From Neelides folsomi (lineage: Eukaryota > Arthropoda > Collembola > Neelipleona > Neelidae): DNA of 64,000 bases. Position 1 is the stretch's first letter. Every line of letters begins with the position of its first letter. The DNA lies in contig JAQGBZ010000004.1 of NCBI GenBank assembly GCA_034687125.1, forward strand, positions 434,001-498,000, read 5' to 3'. Below, piece after piece: positions 10,711 to 23,024 of this stretch. The translations under genes and the position numbers were made by a program. The notes beneath the pieces are model-generated. The model did no database searches. It worked only from the letters and a program-made list of their open reading frames with translations, and was not told the origin of the DNA.

Positions 10711-13003
10711 ATGGAGTCGGACGACGATCACGATCACCCTGATTCGGAGATTGTTGAAAGTCCACAGGAAGAAAGAAAGCAAGTTTGGCACGATCCGGAT
10801 GATGAAATTGGGTGAGTTTATAAAGTCTAATTGTATTTATAATATATAATGCGTAGCGTATTCTTATACATATATAAAGCGTATTCTTATATAAAGCAAA
10901 ATATTTGCACATTTATTTTAATTCTAATAATTTGACTTTCAGGGATGAGGATGGATTGAGTCATCGGAGAACTAAAATCAAAGGAAGATCAAATTCGAAA
11001 TATGCAAATCGTCTTGTTGATAATTTCCAACTCGTTTATGGTCCTACTCCATCTTGGGCTCAATTTAAAAGAAAAAAGGTGAATATTAATCACAAGTTAT
11101 ATAAGTTGAATATTATTTATTAATTTAATTATTTAATATACAAGTAGCACATTCCTTAGATCCATCCACTCTTTCAATGGGGGATGAATGAGTCATAAGT
11201 GTGCGAAATTAAATCCTTGTTCACGGTTTTACTTTCAAATTCAGACGATTGAATTGTACTAACTTTAAATGTACTTATATGACATTCGTCTGAAGGATTG
11301 AAAATTAAAGATTGAATTGTACCATTGTACCAAATGACGATCTTTTTTTGATTATTAAGTAAAACTTATTTTTAGGAAACAGTTCTTTAAATATAAATAA
11401 AATAATTATAATTATTCTATCCGTAATTTAAAAATGAAATTTATACAATAAATTCTGATGTATATAACGTAAAACTTTTTTTAAATTGAACAGGAAACTT
11501 TTGATGATGATGAAGCTCCCAAACAAAAAGTCCAGAATAAAAAAGAATCAAAATCTAAGACATTTTCCCGTTATAAATTAGATTATCTTAGTTTGTGCGA
11601 TCTGAATGGTACGAGAACTTATAATCAAAAGATCATCAATAGTGTCGAATTTCACCCAAGTTCTCAAGTTGCTCTTGTAGGAAATTCTACAGGAAGTGTT
11701 CATCTACATAAAGTAAGATTCTTTCATTTAAGCTTACATGCTTGCTTGCTTTGTTAGCACTTAACAATGGCATGTTTAAGGCATTTAAATTCATAATTAC
11801 CGGAATTGAGAATTGGTCTAATTCAAATTTGTTAATAAAGGTTGATGGTAAAACAAATCCGGAGATTCAAACTGTTCGTGTTGAGAAATATCCATTGAGA
11901 AATGCATGTTTCAATTTTGATGGAAATGACATTTTAATTTCCTCTGGAAAAAGTAATAATTTTTTCATTTATGAAATGATCACGGGGAAAACTACGCCAG
12001 TGAAGCCTAGTAAAATAACTGAACACGAAACGATTCGAGTAAGTTAAAATGGTAAACTTAAAATAATTCATGGTCATAATTCATTATTTATGAAAATATA
12101 TTAATTTCTCTTCAATATGTTTTTATATTAATTTTCAGAATATAATTCCTTCTCCAACCAGTAATCATTTTATAGCATTGGGACATCAAGGGAATATGTA
12201 TTTATTTTCAAGGCGTTCAAAGGAAATAATTGCAACTTTATCAATGAGTGGTGATGTAACTCATGGCGCATTTAGTAATGATGGTTCCACACTTTATTCT
12301 TATGGAGGTAAGAAAAATATAATTTATGAAAAATCCAATAAAATTGATATTCACGATATGTTACAATATTTTGTAAAGTGTAACTTTTAACAATTAAACT
12401 GATTTATCATTTTATTTACTTTCCAGAACTTGGAGAAGTTTACATTTGGGATGTAAAAAACCGAGTTTGTGTGAATAAATTTATTGATGAAGGTGCAATT
12501 CGCGGGAGTCAAATAGCCGTTGGGTCAAAATACTTAGCCTGTGGGTCAAACACCGGAGCAGTTAATTTATATGAAACTGAAGGTCTACGGACTGGCCCTT
12601 CGAACCCTGGAGAAAATCGACCGCAACCATGCAAAACATTTATGAATCTTGTTACAAATATATCAACACTTCAATTCAATCATGATGATAGTGCTTTAGC
12701 AATGGGCTCCGTCGAACTTAAAGATGCTCTAAGAATTGTAAGATTTAAATTCCCTTTATTTAATGAATATTTAAAATAATTTATTGAATAGCAATAGCGT
12801 TAATTCACATGTCTAATTTGTTTATTGGAAATTTCTAGGTTCATCTTCCCTCATTATCTGTATTTCCTAATTTTCCTGGACTTCATTCTCCTATTGGAAG
12901 ACCCAACTCCCTCGCATTTTCCCCTAAATCTGGATTTTTGGCTGTTGGGAATAATTATGGAAGAGCGCTCCTTTATAGACTTAATTATTTCGATAATTAC
13001 TAA
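10711..13003 (+). CDS. UTP18: U3 snoRNA-associated protein 18 (WD40, SSU processome)
   Basis: Seven exons (10711-10811, 10943-11078, 11494-11712, 11841-12038, 12139-12307, 12427-12737, 12839-13003) give 432 residues. UTP18 belongs to the small-subunit processome in the nucleolus and is needed for 18S rRNA processing. The N-terminus is acidic (MESDDDHDHPDSE), then comes VWHDPDDEIGDEDG and a basic stretch, and from about residue 130 a WD40 propeller: NSVEFHPSSQVALVGNSTGSV, CFNFDGNDILISSG, TLYSYGELGEVYIWDV, YLACGSNTGAVNLYE. The last exon (NSLAFSPKSGFLAVGNNYGRA ending LLYRLNYFDNY) closely follows the conserved UTP18 C-terminus. At 432 residues it is shorter than the roughly 550 of vertebrates, mainly in the N-terminal low-complexity part. 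It converges with AGL: the two stop codons are 433 bp apart. Confidence 0.93.
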
Positions 13004-13436
13004 TTTTTTGTTAAATAATAGAATAGACAGAATAACTATATTTTGATTAAAAATTCAACTTTATTCAATTTTAATATTCTAACTGATTACCGTTTCTTCT
13101 AAGCATTTTGGCACCATTATGAGTTAAATATTGTTTCATATTGTTTTATATAAATAATCACTAGCATAAAACAGCACATTATTAGTACATTAGTAAAAGA
13201 TTATCTTTTTAAGCTCAGAGTTGATTTGGCACGTTTTTTCCACTTTAATTTTATTATGATAATTGTATTATTACATGTATTGTTAAAAATTGCATATTGA
13301 GTATTCAGAAATTTGTACAGATGAGTAATTAATCTTATTGTCAATTATTAAATATTATTTCTTGGTTAATGTAGATTATAAATTAATTTTAAGCTCTATA
13401 CTAAACTCGTTCATAAGCACGATTTTCATTGAATTT
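13004..13436. other. Convergent 3' ends of UTP18 and AGL
   Basis: This 433-bp AT-rich stretch carries the 3' UTRs of both genes. A minus-strand AATAAA (TTTATT at 13062-13067) suitable for AGL lies close to the UTP18 stop, so the two 3' UTRs may overlap. No coding sequence is seen. Confidence 0.5.
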
Positions 13437-16400
13437 TCAATTCTGAAGCATTTCAAGAACCTAAAATTAATTTTTTAGAGTCAATAATTAAATCGACTTT
13501 AATATTAAGTTTCACCTTAATTTTTAATAGTTTAAAAATAAGGTAATAATATTTAAATGTATTTACCTCAAGAAGCGTTGCGGCGCTCCAAGCTTGAACT
13601 GTGCAACTCCCTGGACAAGGAATTCCATCTTGATTCGTGAGTTCCGGAAGTCCTTTCCATTCAGATGAGAGAAGAACGTTGTAGAATTGATAAAGAACTT
13701 TCCTCACATGTTTTAAAGTTTTTTCTTTCGTGTTCTCATCCATCATTTTCAATTGAGCTTGAAGGTAAAACCCAACAGGCCACAACCATTCCTAAACAAA
13801 AATTAATTTTTTAATTATAGTAATTGATTAAAATCTGAATCATTAAATTATTGGAATTTTAATTGGGAAATTATCTTGATTAGGAAATAATTAATTTTGG
13901 TTAATTCTTACTGGTCCATTATGGTAATTGAATCCATGAGCAACTTTTGGGTTTGAAGAATCATCCGAATTGTCATAAAAGCCAAAATAATTCCAATCAG
14001 CCGGATCCAAAGTTTTAACTCCGGGATTCGACAAAAGAATTTTCTCATATGTTTCGAGAGCTTTTTGGCATTTGTCTTTATTGAAAAGTTGAGGAGCAAC
14101 GGCAATGGCAATTGGGAAATTTGGCCGCAATTGATAATCGGAATATTTCAATGTTGATCCAACAGTGTCTTTGTAGATAAAATTCCTATGAATTAACTCA
14201 GGAGATGGATCGACACTTTTATCAATCCAAAAGTATTTCTCAAAGTTTTCCTTGATTAGATTATGCCATTCGAAAAAAGTCCATTTAATCTTTGATCCTG
14301 AATAAACAAATTAAAAATTTTTAAATTAAAAATTAAATTGAATGTACTTCGATGGTGCGAAGTATATAAAATTTAAATAAAATATTTACACAAATAGATA
14401 TTTATAATTTTCCCAACCCTCAGAGTTGATTGTTTCCACAAAATTGTAGCGATACTTCTTTTCTTCAAACATTTTTCCAAGGAATTTGAAAACACTTGCC
14501 GAAAGCCCAACAATTTCAATTGCTGAGCCATCGCGAGGGGTTGCAGGAATTCCTTTGTTTCCGGATTTTTCACTCGAACCCATTTTATCCATCCAAGTCC
14601 CACAATTAAAACGATTTCCACCATAAATGAATCCTTCAAAACATAATTATCATTTAAAATACAAATCTTAACATAATATAATACAAATTGGGGCATTATA
14701 GAACAATGTAGTAGCTCAACCTATGAACGTAATCTTTAGCTTAATTAGTTATGATGGCTACCGTTAGATTGTAATAAAAATTGTACAATTGTGCCCCAAA
14801 TTATAATTGTTTTACAACCCAAATCATCAATTTCATCATCAATGATTAAAAAGTATATTATTGAGCGCAAAGTTGGTCAGAAATAGAATATAGATTTTAA
14901 TCCTTATTAATTATTATATTAAGTGCCTAACATTATATAAATGAACCATTAAAGTTTAATGAACGTTACCAGTTTTAAAGTCCACGCCTACTTCAATGTC
15001 AAATCCTTCGTTTTTCATATGGGCATCAATTTGATTGCCGGCGTTTCTCTCTCGAAATTTGATTCCTTCGAAATGTTTCTGAATTGATTCTTGAATCACA
15101 TCCTCAAGTGTTTGTTCCTACAAGAAAGTAATTGTTATTTACTATAATTTACAGTAATGGAGATTCGTGATCATGATAAGTGATTTATGGAAAAAATCAT
15201 TATTTCTTATAAACGCCATTAAAGTAATTGCTTTGTTTCTCACATTGGGTGAATTCATTTCAAGATCTCCTGAATCATCCGGCCACATTCTTTTGACCTT
15301 CTCGTTAAAAATTTGTTCTCCTCCTTTACAACTCGAAACATATTTGGTAATTGAATGAAGCCAGAACCAAGTCGCATCCCTGCAATTATATCTCGCATGG
15401 GTTCCTTTGTCTAGTAAATTGGGAATGAGCCCATGGCGCAATACTCGTGCATAAGACAGGATAATTGCTCTGAAAATGTGAATAAAACAATTTAATATAA
15501 ATATAACATTAAAATGAAGCATTATCTTAAGAGCTAAAACTAAATGTAAATACGAGATATTATATAAAATGAATAATAATTTACTTGGCTTCATCAAATC
15601 TTCCAGTTGTGAGACACAAACCAGGTAAAGATATGAAAGTGTCTCGACCCCAATTTCGCATATAGCCGCTAGAAAAATGTGGTAGTCCTATTTTGAACAA
15701 AAAATGTTTTAAAATTGATTAACAATTTCAATTTGATTTGAAACATTCGTAAATTACCAGCAGATAGAGATGGACAAGAAGGAATCGGCATTGGACTCGA
15801 TTCAATCATTCCAATGCAAATAACCGAAGTTAAAGCCAACATCTTTCGAAATTCAGATTGAGATTCGCCAGCACTAAAAGTCAAAATAAATATCAACATT
15901 AAAATTAAAAAAATTTTGAAAATACAAAAAGTTTAAGTAAAAATTTTAAAAACACAGATAAAAACACATACAAATTCATGAGGGTGAAAACACGAGAGAG
16001 ACAACATTGGTAAACACGAGTGAAGACAAGATCAAAATAAGAAGGAATCAAATAACGAGGAATGCATTTCACACAATCGAAACATTTTTCAAAAAATAAG
16101 CCAAGAGTTTTTGTCCGCTCATTTTCAACTAATCTGCTGCTAATGTAATCTACAAATTCAATAATGAATTAACTAATAACTATTAACTATAATATCAATA
16201 CCATAATCAAAAATCGTCATTACCGAGTTTATCTATTTAATGTTAGTAATACTGATAATTTAAAGAAAAATAATATTAAGTCTAAACAGAAAAATCCACA
16301 AGAAAAATCAAAAGATTAAATCTAAAAAAATTTCCCAAATAAAGCAAAAAACCATTTATATTTTTTTTTACTCATGAGCCAATCTCCATCTCTTAAATTG

Positions 16401-19400
16401 GAGCAAAGTGGATGACCCATATCATTGGTGGTTCGGATTGACGACAAAAGTGACATGACACCCTGAAGACCACAATATTTCATTTCTCCATTATTTGGAA
16501 TTGAGTAAACGGCTCCTTCTTCTTCTTTACAACGAAAGAGAACAAAGTTCAAATCCACAAGTGTCAACTCATTAAGAGCATTTTCCACATTGATTTTCAA
16601 AAGCTGTTTTTCGAGACTCGAAAATGATTTTGCTGTCACTTGATCTGGCGAAACCCTATGAAATAAAATTACGGCTTTTATACTCAATACTTAATAATCT
16701 CAAAATTAATAAAACTTCAAACGTAATAAGAATAATTACTTTAATAAGAATAATAAGAATTATAATAATTAACTTTATCGATTCTTTTAATTTGCCATTA
16801 TATTCACCTTAAACAGATTACACATCCAGGTAAGAAATCAATGAATTTGAGTTTGAATCCCTTTTCAAAAGACTCGATTTTAACAAATTTGGATTCCTGA
16901 TGTTTAAAATGTTCCTTGAAATAAGAATGGCAATCAAGCCCATTGAGAAACTTGGGATCTTCTGTAAAGTTTTTTGGTGTTTCAAACCGAGAATCTGAAT
17001 TTCTATAAGCATACAAGAAATTATAATATTTATATTGTACTATTTATTAGAAATTATATTATTTAGGTAAATAGTTAATAAATCTTTATAAATTATTACT
17101 AAAATTGAAAGTTTGGAGAATTACAATTGAATTGATGCTTCAAAAACGACTTCGTTCACAATCCCTTCAACAAAGAGTTCTTTCACTTCATGATCTTTCC
17201 TTGAGAAATTGATCTTTGGATTGGTAAATGCAGTATAAGTAATTAAAATTATACTTTCGTGAGACTTTGGATCGTGTCGTGTCACTGCAATGATTTCAGG
17301 TTCCATTTGATCAACAAAAATCTGAAACAGAATTAAATTAAGCATTAAATTCTAATAAAATATACATACTATCTGTATAATTGATAATTGAAAAATGTTT
17401 CAATTGTGTGATATTAAACATGATAATAAATAAATTTTTAATTAATATATAATTGGGGTTTACCTGAGAGAATCCATTTATGCTTAAATAATTGTGCAAA
17501 TTATTCAAACACTTTTTGATCTTAATCATTCCAGAATTGATTCCAACTAAACTTGAGGAATTTGATTCTTTATCTGACCAAGAACGATATAAACGAGATT
17601 CTTTCACAACGTGAATCTAATACAAAGAACCATTTATTATATTAAATTATATAAAGTATGTTAAGTTTATCTTTATTACATGATGTGGAATGATTTCATC
17701 ATAGCCTCTGTTGCTTCCAATAGCACAACTTGAAACAGCCACAAGCGAAGAATTTGGAATCATATCATAAAGACTTCTCTTCTCTATTGAACTTTATCAA
17801 TAATTTATAATACGTAAAAATTAGTTAAAGTATATTAATTATAATTAGTATAATTCGTAAATGAAGTTTAAAAATGATTTGATTTTGAATTTAATGTATC
17901 AAAATCAAAGTAAAGCTTTAAATGCAATTTCAATTTTCACCTCGGATTATCGTGAGTTTGGTCCAAGAAAATTGCATGGGCAATTGAAGGCAAAAGAACT
18001 TTTGTTTCTCCGGTTTGAAATGCTCCGACTGGTTCGCCGCCATATCGAAAAACGAGTCTTCCTTCTTCATGTGCATCATGTGCTTTAAGAGCCTCTGTAA
18101 AAAATAATAATTTGTGTAATAAAGAATATTTAATTTTAATCATATAACTGAAAGTAGAAATATTTATCCATTTACTATAATTACATTTTATATTCCGAAA
18201 TTCCAAAAGGTAAAAAATGAAAAACCTCTAATTAAGCTGGTAATTCCAAGTCGATTCACAAAAATATTATCCGTAGTGTCTGAATCGGTAAAGAGCTCAG
18301 CAATGAGATAAAGATCTGGTCGAACTTCCCTTGCAGCATCAATGAGATATTCAGCCACATGGATGGGAGTTGAATGGCAATTGTCCAATCTCATCCCATG
18401 GAAGACTTTTGCTACTTGTTGAATGTAATTCTTCATTAAGTTCCACAGATATGGACAATCGGTTTCATTCGCGCCGTATCTGAATTTTAATAAATCATGC
18501 ATTAAAATGTATGTAATATCCTTATTATATTAATGTAAAGTTTTTAATGAAGAAAATAATATGCTTAATTTATATTAATAGTGTAATTATTTAATTTGTT
18601 AAAAATTTTACCTCAATTTGACAGAATCTCCCCATGCAATTAATTCTCTTCGGAAATAAACATTTGAACCCGAACCAGCAAAATTTGATAAAGAATCGTC
18701 AAACATGACCCAACCATTGTGAGCTAAAATGTAGTCAGCATGCTGGAAAGATTTCTGCTCTTCAACTTCACGATCTCCACTCACATCGGAGGATTTTAAG
18801 TTGACAAAATATCTATGTATGATAGATAAATATAAAATTGTAAGTCAAACAAGTTTAAATTGGGGTTTTTTATTTGGGTTTGTTTATTCCTTGATTGGAA
18901 GATGTAACTATTAAAATGTACAAATTGTAACAAGTTTAATAAGAAATAAAAATAAAATTGTAAATGGATTAAAAACTCAATAACTTTACTTGTGCGTGAG
19001 AGGAAATTCTTCACAAACTTTTGGATAACGTGGTCCATCACTTTGAACACGTTCATAACGAATGCCAGCAAGAAGATTTCCAATAGCAATTCTGATATGT
19101 TCATCAACAACTTTCTTGGCTTTTTCATTTAATTGAGTCAAATTTGAATTAAGATTTTCAATTCCAGTCTCTTCGCTATAAAATTAAAATAAATTCATCA
19201 ATGTTAAAATAATTAACATTATCAAAATTAAGTATCATTGCATTTGTAAATACGTGAAACTTTCGAATACTTACTTGTTATTGGAAAAATATATTGAATT
19301 GGCAAGTTCAAAGTCAATTGTTGATCCAAATCTTTCATAATTGGTCTGAATCAGATTCAATTCACGTGTTAGAATTTCACTCGCTTTGTAATTATTTGTC

Positions 19401-20846
19401 TCGGGTTTTTTGAATTCGTTTATACATCTTTTGATATCAATTTGCCAAAATTCATGAAAGTTCATTTCCTCAATTTTCTCTTTAATCAACGCTTCGAGAA
19501 TCTGTAATTTATTAAAGTTACTTAAGTTAACATTAACTTTGAGTTTAAGTTAAATGGTACAATTTTGTCAGAATGAATTTATACCCTTAATTGTGCTTCA
19601 GAATTAAGCTGAGGTGGAAGACCCCTTTCTGTGAATAATCCCTTTCCAATGTCAATTCCAATTCTTTCGAGCAAAGTATCAAGAATGTAAGCTGGGCGCA
19701 TGAAAGAAGAATTTGACAAGTTGTAACCGCATTCAGGATTAGTGAGAAGCCAAGGTGTTTCATTAGCCGTATGATTCAGAACAACGTCGCAGATTGAAAG
19801 AACCTATCAATTATTAAAAAATCAATTTTTTAGAACATAATTAAAAATCATATTATAATTTTCTTTTTAATGGTTAAATTTAAAAACATACTCCCCACTC
19901 ATTCTCCATGTTATTCACAATGTTTTCCAAATCTTGGAAAGTTGAAATTTTTCCGAACATGGGATCCAAAGCAAGTTGGTTCATAATGGAATATGAAGAA
20001 TCACTAGCACCTCGTTCCTATTTAATGTAAATTATTAATAAGATTAATAAGATTATAATCTTATAATAATTAATAAATGGAAAGTAATTGAAATTTTTAA
20101 TTTGTTTATTCAACCTGAACTGGAGCAAAATGAATAAAGTTATATCCAGTTTGGTAAGCGACTTCTAAGCGTTCACGCCATTGACCAAAATGCCCCAAGA
20201 GCTTCGGAAGAAATGTCACCATATTTATGGAGTTCAAATTTAAAGGTTGACCTTTTATGGTAAAGTTTGGGTCAACAACGAAATAGCCACTTCCTGATTG
20301 AAGCCTATGAAATAATTTAATTAATTTTAATTTTAAAAATATTCTTCATAATTCATATTAGGTTGTTGGCTATCAAACAATTTTTTATTATCTTTTTTAA
20401 TTAAAAAATATTTTTTGTGTTAAATTATTAATTTTTTAAATGAGTAGTTTACCCATCGCGTAAGTATTTATATTGGAATGATCCGGAAGCAACAATTTCC
20501 AAGTTGACAAAAGAAGTGTCATCGTAGTTCTCGTTATTCCAAGAAAGTTCATGAAATGTTTTTCTTTCAAATTTGTCATTAGCTGACTTGGGATGATTTG
20601 TCATCAATTTGACATTATATCCAAGAAGTTCATTTCCCAAACGGAATTGCAGAGTTGACCCTAAAAGTTGAAAATAATTTAATAAAATTTTTCATAAATT
20701 AAAGATTACAAATATTGAATTTGCCTTCGTAGGATTTTAACAATGATAATAAATAGTGATTACAAAATACCCTTTTTAATCTTGAATAACAAAGATTCGC
20801 AATTTTCTCCATGAGATATTGTCAATATCCGGTATGATATTGTCAT
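13437..20846 (-). CDS. AGL: Glycogen debranching enzyme (GH13 transferase / GH133 glucosidase)
   Basis: Twenty-four exons, in order 20846-20771, 20660-20453, 20304-20115, 20017-19892, 19803-19585, 19501-19275, 19175-18990, 18812-18612, 18479-18226, 18094-17941, 17776-17680, 17616-17464, 17321-17125, 17002-16808, 16655-16372, 16149-15972, 15873-15758, 15687-15585, 15469-15244, 15117-14970, 14633-14418, 14297-13912, 13791-13567, 13460-13437. All phases agree and give 1,462 residues (human about 1,530). This cytosolic enzyme removes glycogen branches by 4-alpha-glucanotransferase and amylo-1,6-glucosidase steps. GH13 motifs are present: DVVLNH (206-211), [11 protein letters not shown] with the nucleophile-position Asp near 510, LIAELF, and FLDQTHDNP. 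The glucosidase half has [19 protein letters not shown] (about 1020-1038), [46 protein letters not shown] and [16 protein letters not shown] donors are inferred at exons 3, 9 and 21. The last exon codes seven residues. Confidence 0.96.
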
Positions 20847-23024
20847 TTTGATGATCTTTCTCGAATGGCAATGAAAATGAAACTTGTTGCACTATGATTC
20901 TTTTCTAGATATTTAATGTATTATAAACAATATAAATGTTTAAATACTTACTTTGATGAAACAAATGTGAGTATTAAAACCAGTATAATATAATGAATGT
21001 TTAAATATAATAATTAATTTAAACTGAAATTAGCAAATAATTGTTTTTAATCCGTCAAAGATCCTCCAACTCCAATTGGAGTTTATTGGAGTAATATAAA
21101 TTCGCGAGATATGTCCTCCAGCATGAGTAAGAGAATTTAATAATTTTCCTTGCTTCATTACAATTTAACTTTATTGTAGCTCTTATTTGATGCATAAATT
21201 GAGATTAAAGTTTTAATTGGTATGTTATTGTATTTTGTATTCAATTAGGAAGGAAATTGTCTTTCTGATGTGAATTTTGAACAAACGTTCTTTTATTTTA
21301 AACTAAATCCGCTGGGTGTATCAGGAATTAAGCATAAAATACAATAATATAACCATTTGAGAATAATTGAATATTAAAAATGAACAAAATTAAATGATAA
21401 AGATTATTGATCAAATGAATATCGTGTCTTCTTCAATTGAGATAAGACAGATATATGATAATGTGATAATGTCTTCGTTTTATATTTAAAATCATATTCG
21501 AAAATTGAAATTGGATTTTCAAATTGTCGCAATGCAAACTAATCGTAAAATTGATGAAATGATGATTTTATAAAAATGGTTAAATAAATGGATTGGCGAA
21601 TTCATAATTTAATTGAGTGTTTTTAATTGAAGTTTTGTAAACGAAATAATATGAATAGATATTTAATTATAACTAATATTGGGTTTTGTAAATATGATAT
21701 TTTCGTCGGTCCAAGATCATTTTTTTCCAGTTAAGTTTTGAAAATTTTGCAATTTTGTTGTATATTATGGTGAATGAAGATTCCTGATGTTTGGTATGAT
21801 AATGAGGGCAAAAAACAAAGCAGAATTCTCAAGATAAATATTCCTTTTCTTTGCGACGATTGGCACTATACTCCTGTAATCAAAATATATAATATATACA
21901 TTTACATTCAAAATTATGTAATAATATTAAAATCATAAAAAGACCAAAGTAGATATAGAGAGACTATATTAGATATATTTCATGTACGAGTATATTCATC
22001 ATAATGAATTAAAACTATATTATTGATACAAAAAGAATCACAAAAATAATTTGAGTTATTTGAAAAATTTCAGCAAAAAATCCGTTTAGAAAGTTTAATA
22101 AAAAATATTGAAAGTAAAAATGATAAATGAAAGAGAAATCTTTAATGGTTAATATCATAAGTTAGAGACAAAGTGCTGTGCAATATTGTAATATAATATA
22201 AATTAAAAAGTGCAAATAATTTATGAATTAGAACAAGCTCGGTCAGGTGAAGTTTTATTGGATTAGTAAAAAACACGAGCTTGCAATACAAATTAGTTAT
22301 TTTATTAAATGTGATTAACTTAAAGCAAAAACAATTAAAATATTTTAACAGAAATTAAAATTTTTTTAATTTATATAATAATGCTTAATATTAATTATAA
22401 TACTATCATCTTGAACGTTCCACATCAAATAAATTAAGTTGTAAATTATTCGTTTGTAACATTAAATCTTAAATCTATAAAATATCATATTTTGATAATT
22501 TAAATTATTGACTACAACAATGATAAACATTGCTAATATTTGTAAATTATTTTAAACAGTTAAGTATATGTATTTAACGTATTTAGATTATATTATTAGA
22601 GTAAAAAATAATAAAAGTATATAATTTATATTTTAACTTAATAAAATAAACAATGACAAATCTGGCAATCTATAGATAATAATAAAAATATTATCATATT
22701 TAAGGCACATTCTCATTTGCAAAAAGAGCACGCGTTGTGATTGTGAATTATTGTATTACATATATTTTATATTCATATTCGTTCGATTGTTATTAATTTT
22801 GGACGTTTAGTGTTGATTAATATCACAGGAGCTGAATAGTTTTCATTTAAGGATCTTTGTGTACTTATTATATTTTATATCAATTGAATGATATTTATTG
22901 AACGATTGAGACTCGTAAATGTGCGTGTTTAGAATTTGAAGAAATTCAAAAAATCATAAGACAATGTTCTCCAGATGTTAATGAACTTTGAGTATCAGAG
23001 GAAGAATAAAACAAAGAAAAGGAC
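20847..23024. other. Intergenic between AGL start and SLC22-like 3' end
   Basis: About 2.2 kb of very AT-rich sequence holding the AGL 5' region and the 3' UTR of the SLC22-like gene (a minus-strand AATAAA reads as TTTATT at 22894-22899). I see no open frame, structural RNA or clear repeat. Confidence 0.5.

Noticed and set aside
15142-15597. 151-codon continuous minus frame in AGL
   Set aside because: It runs through introns on both sides of exon 19; only 15244-15469 is coding by alignment to the enzyme family.
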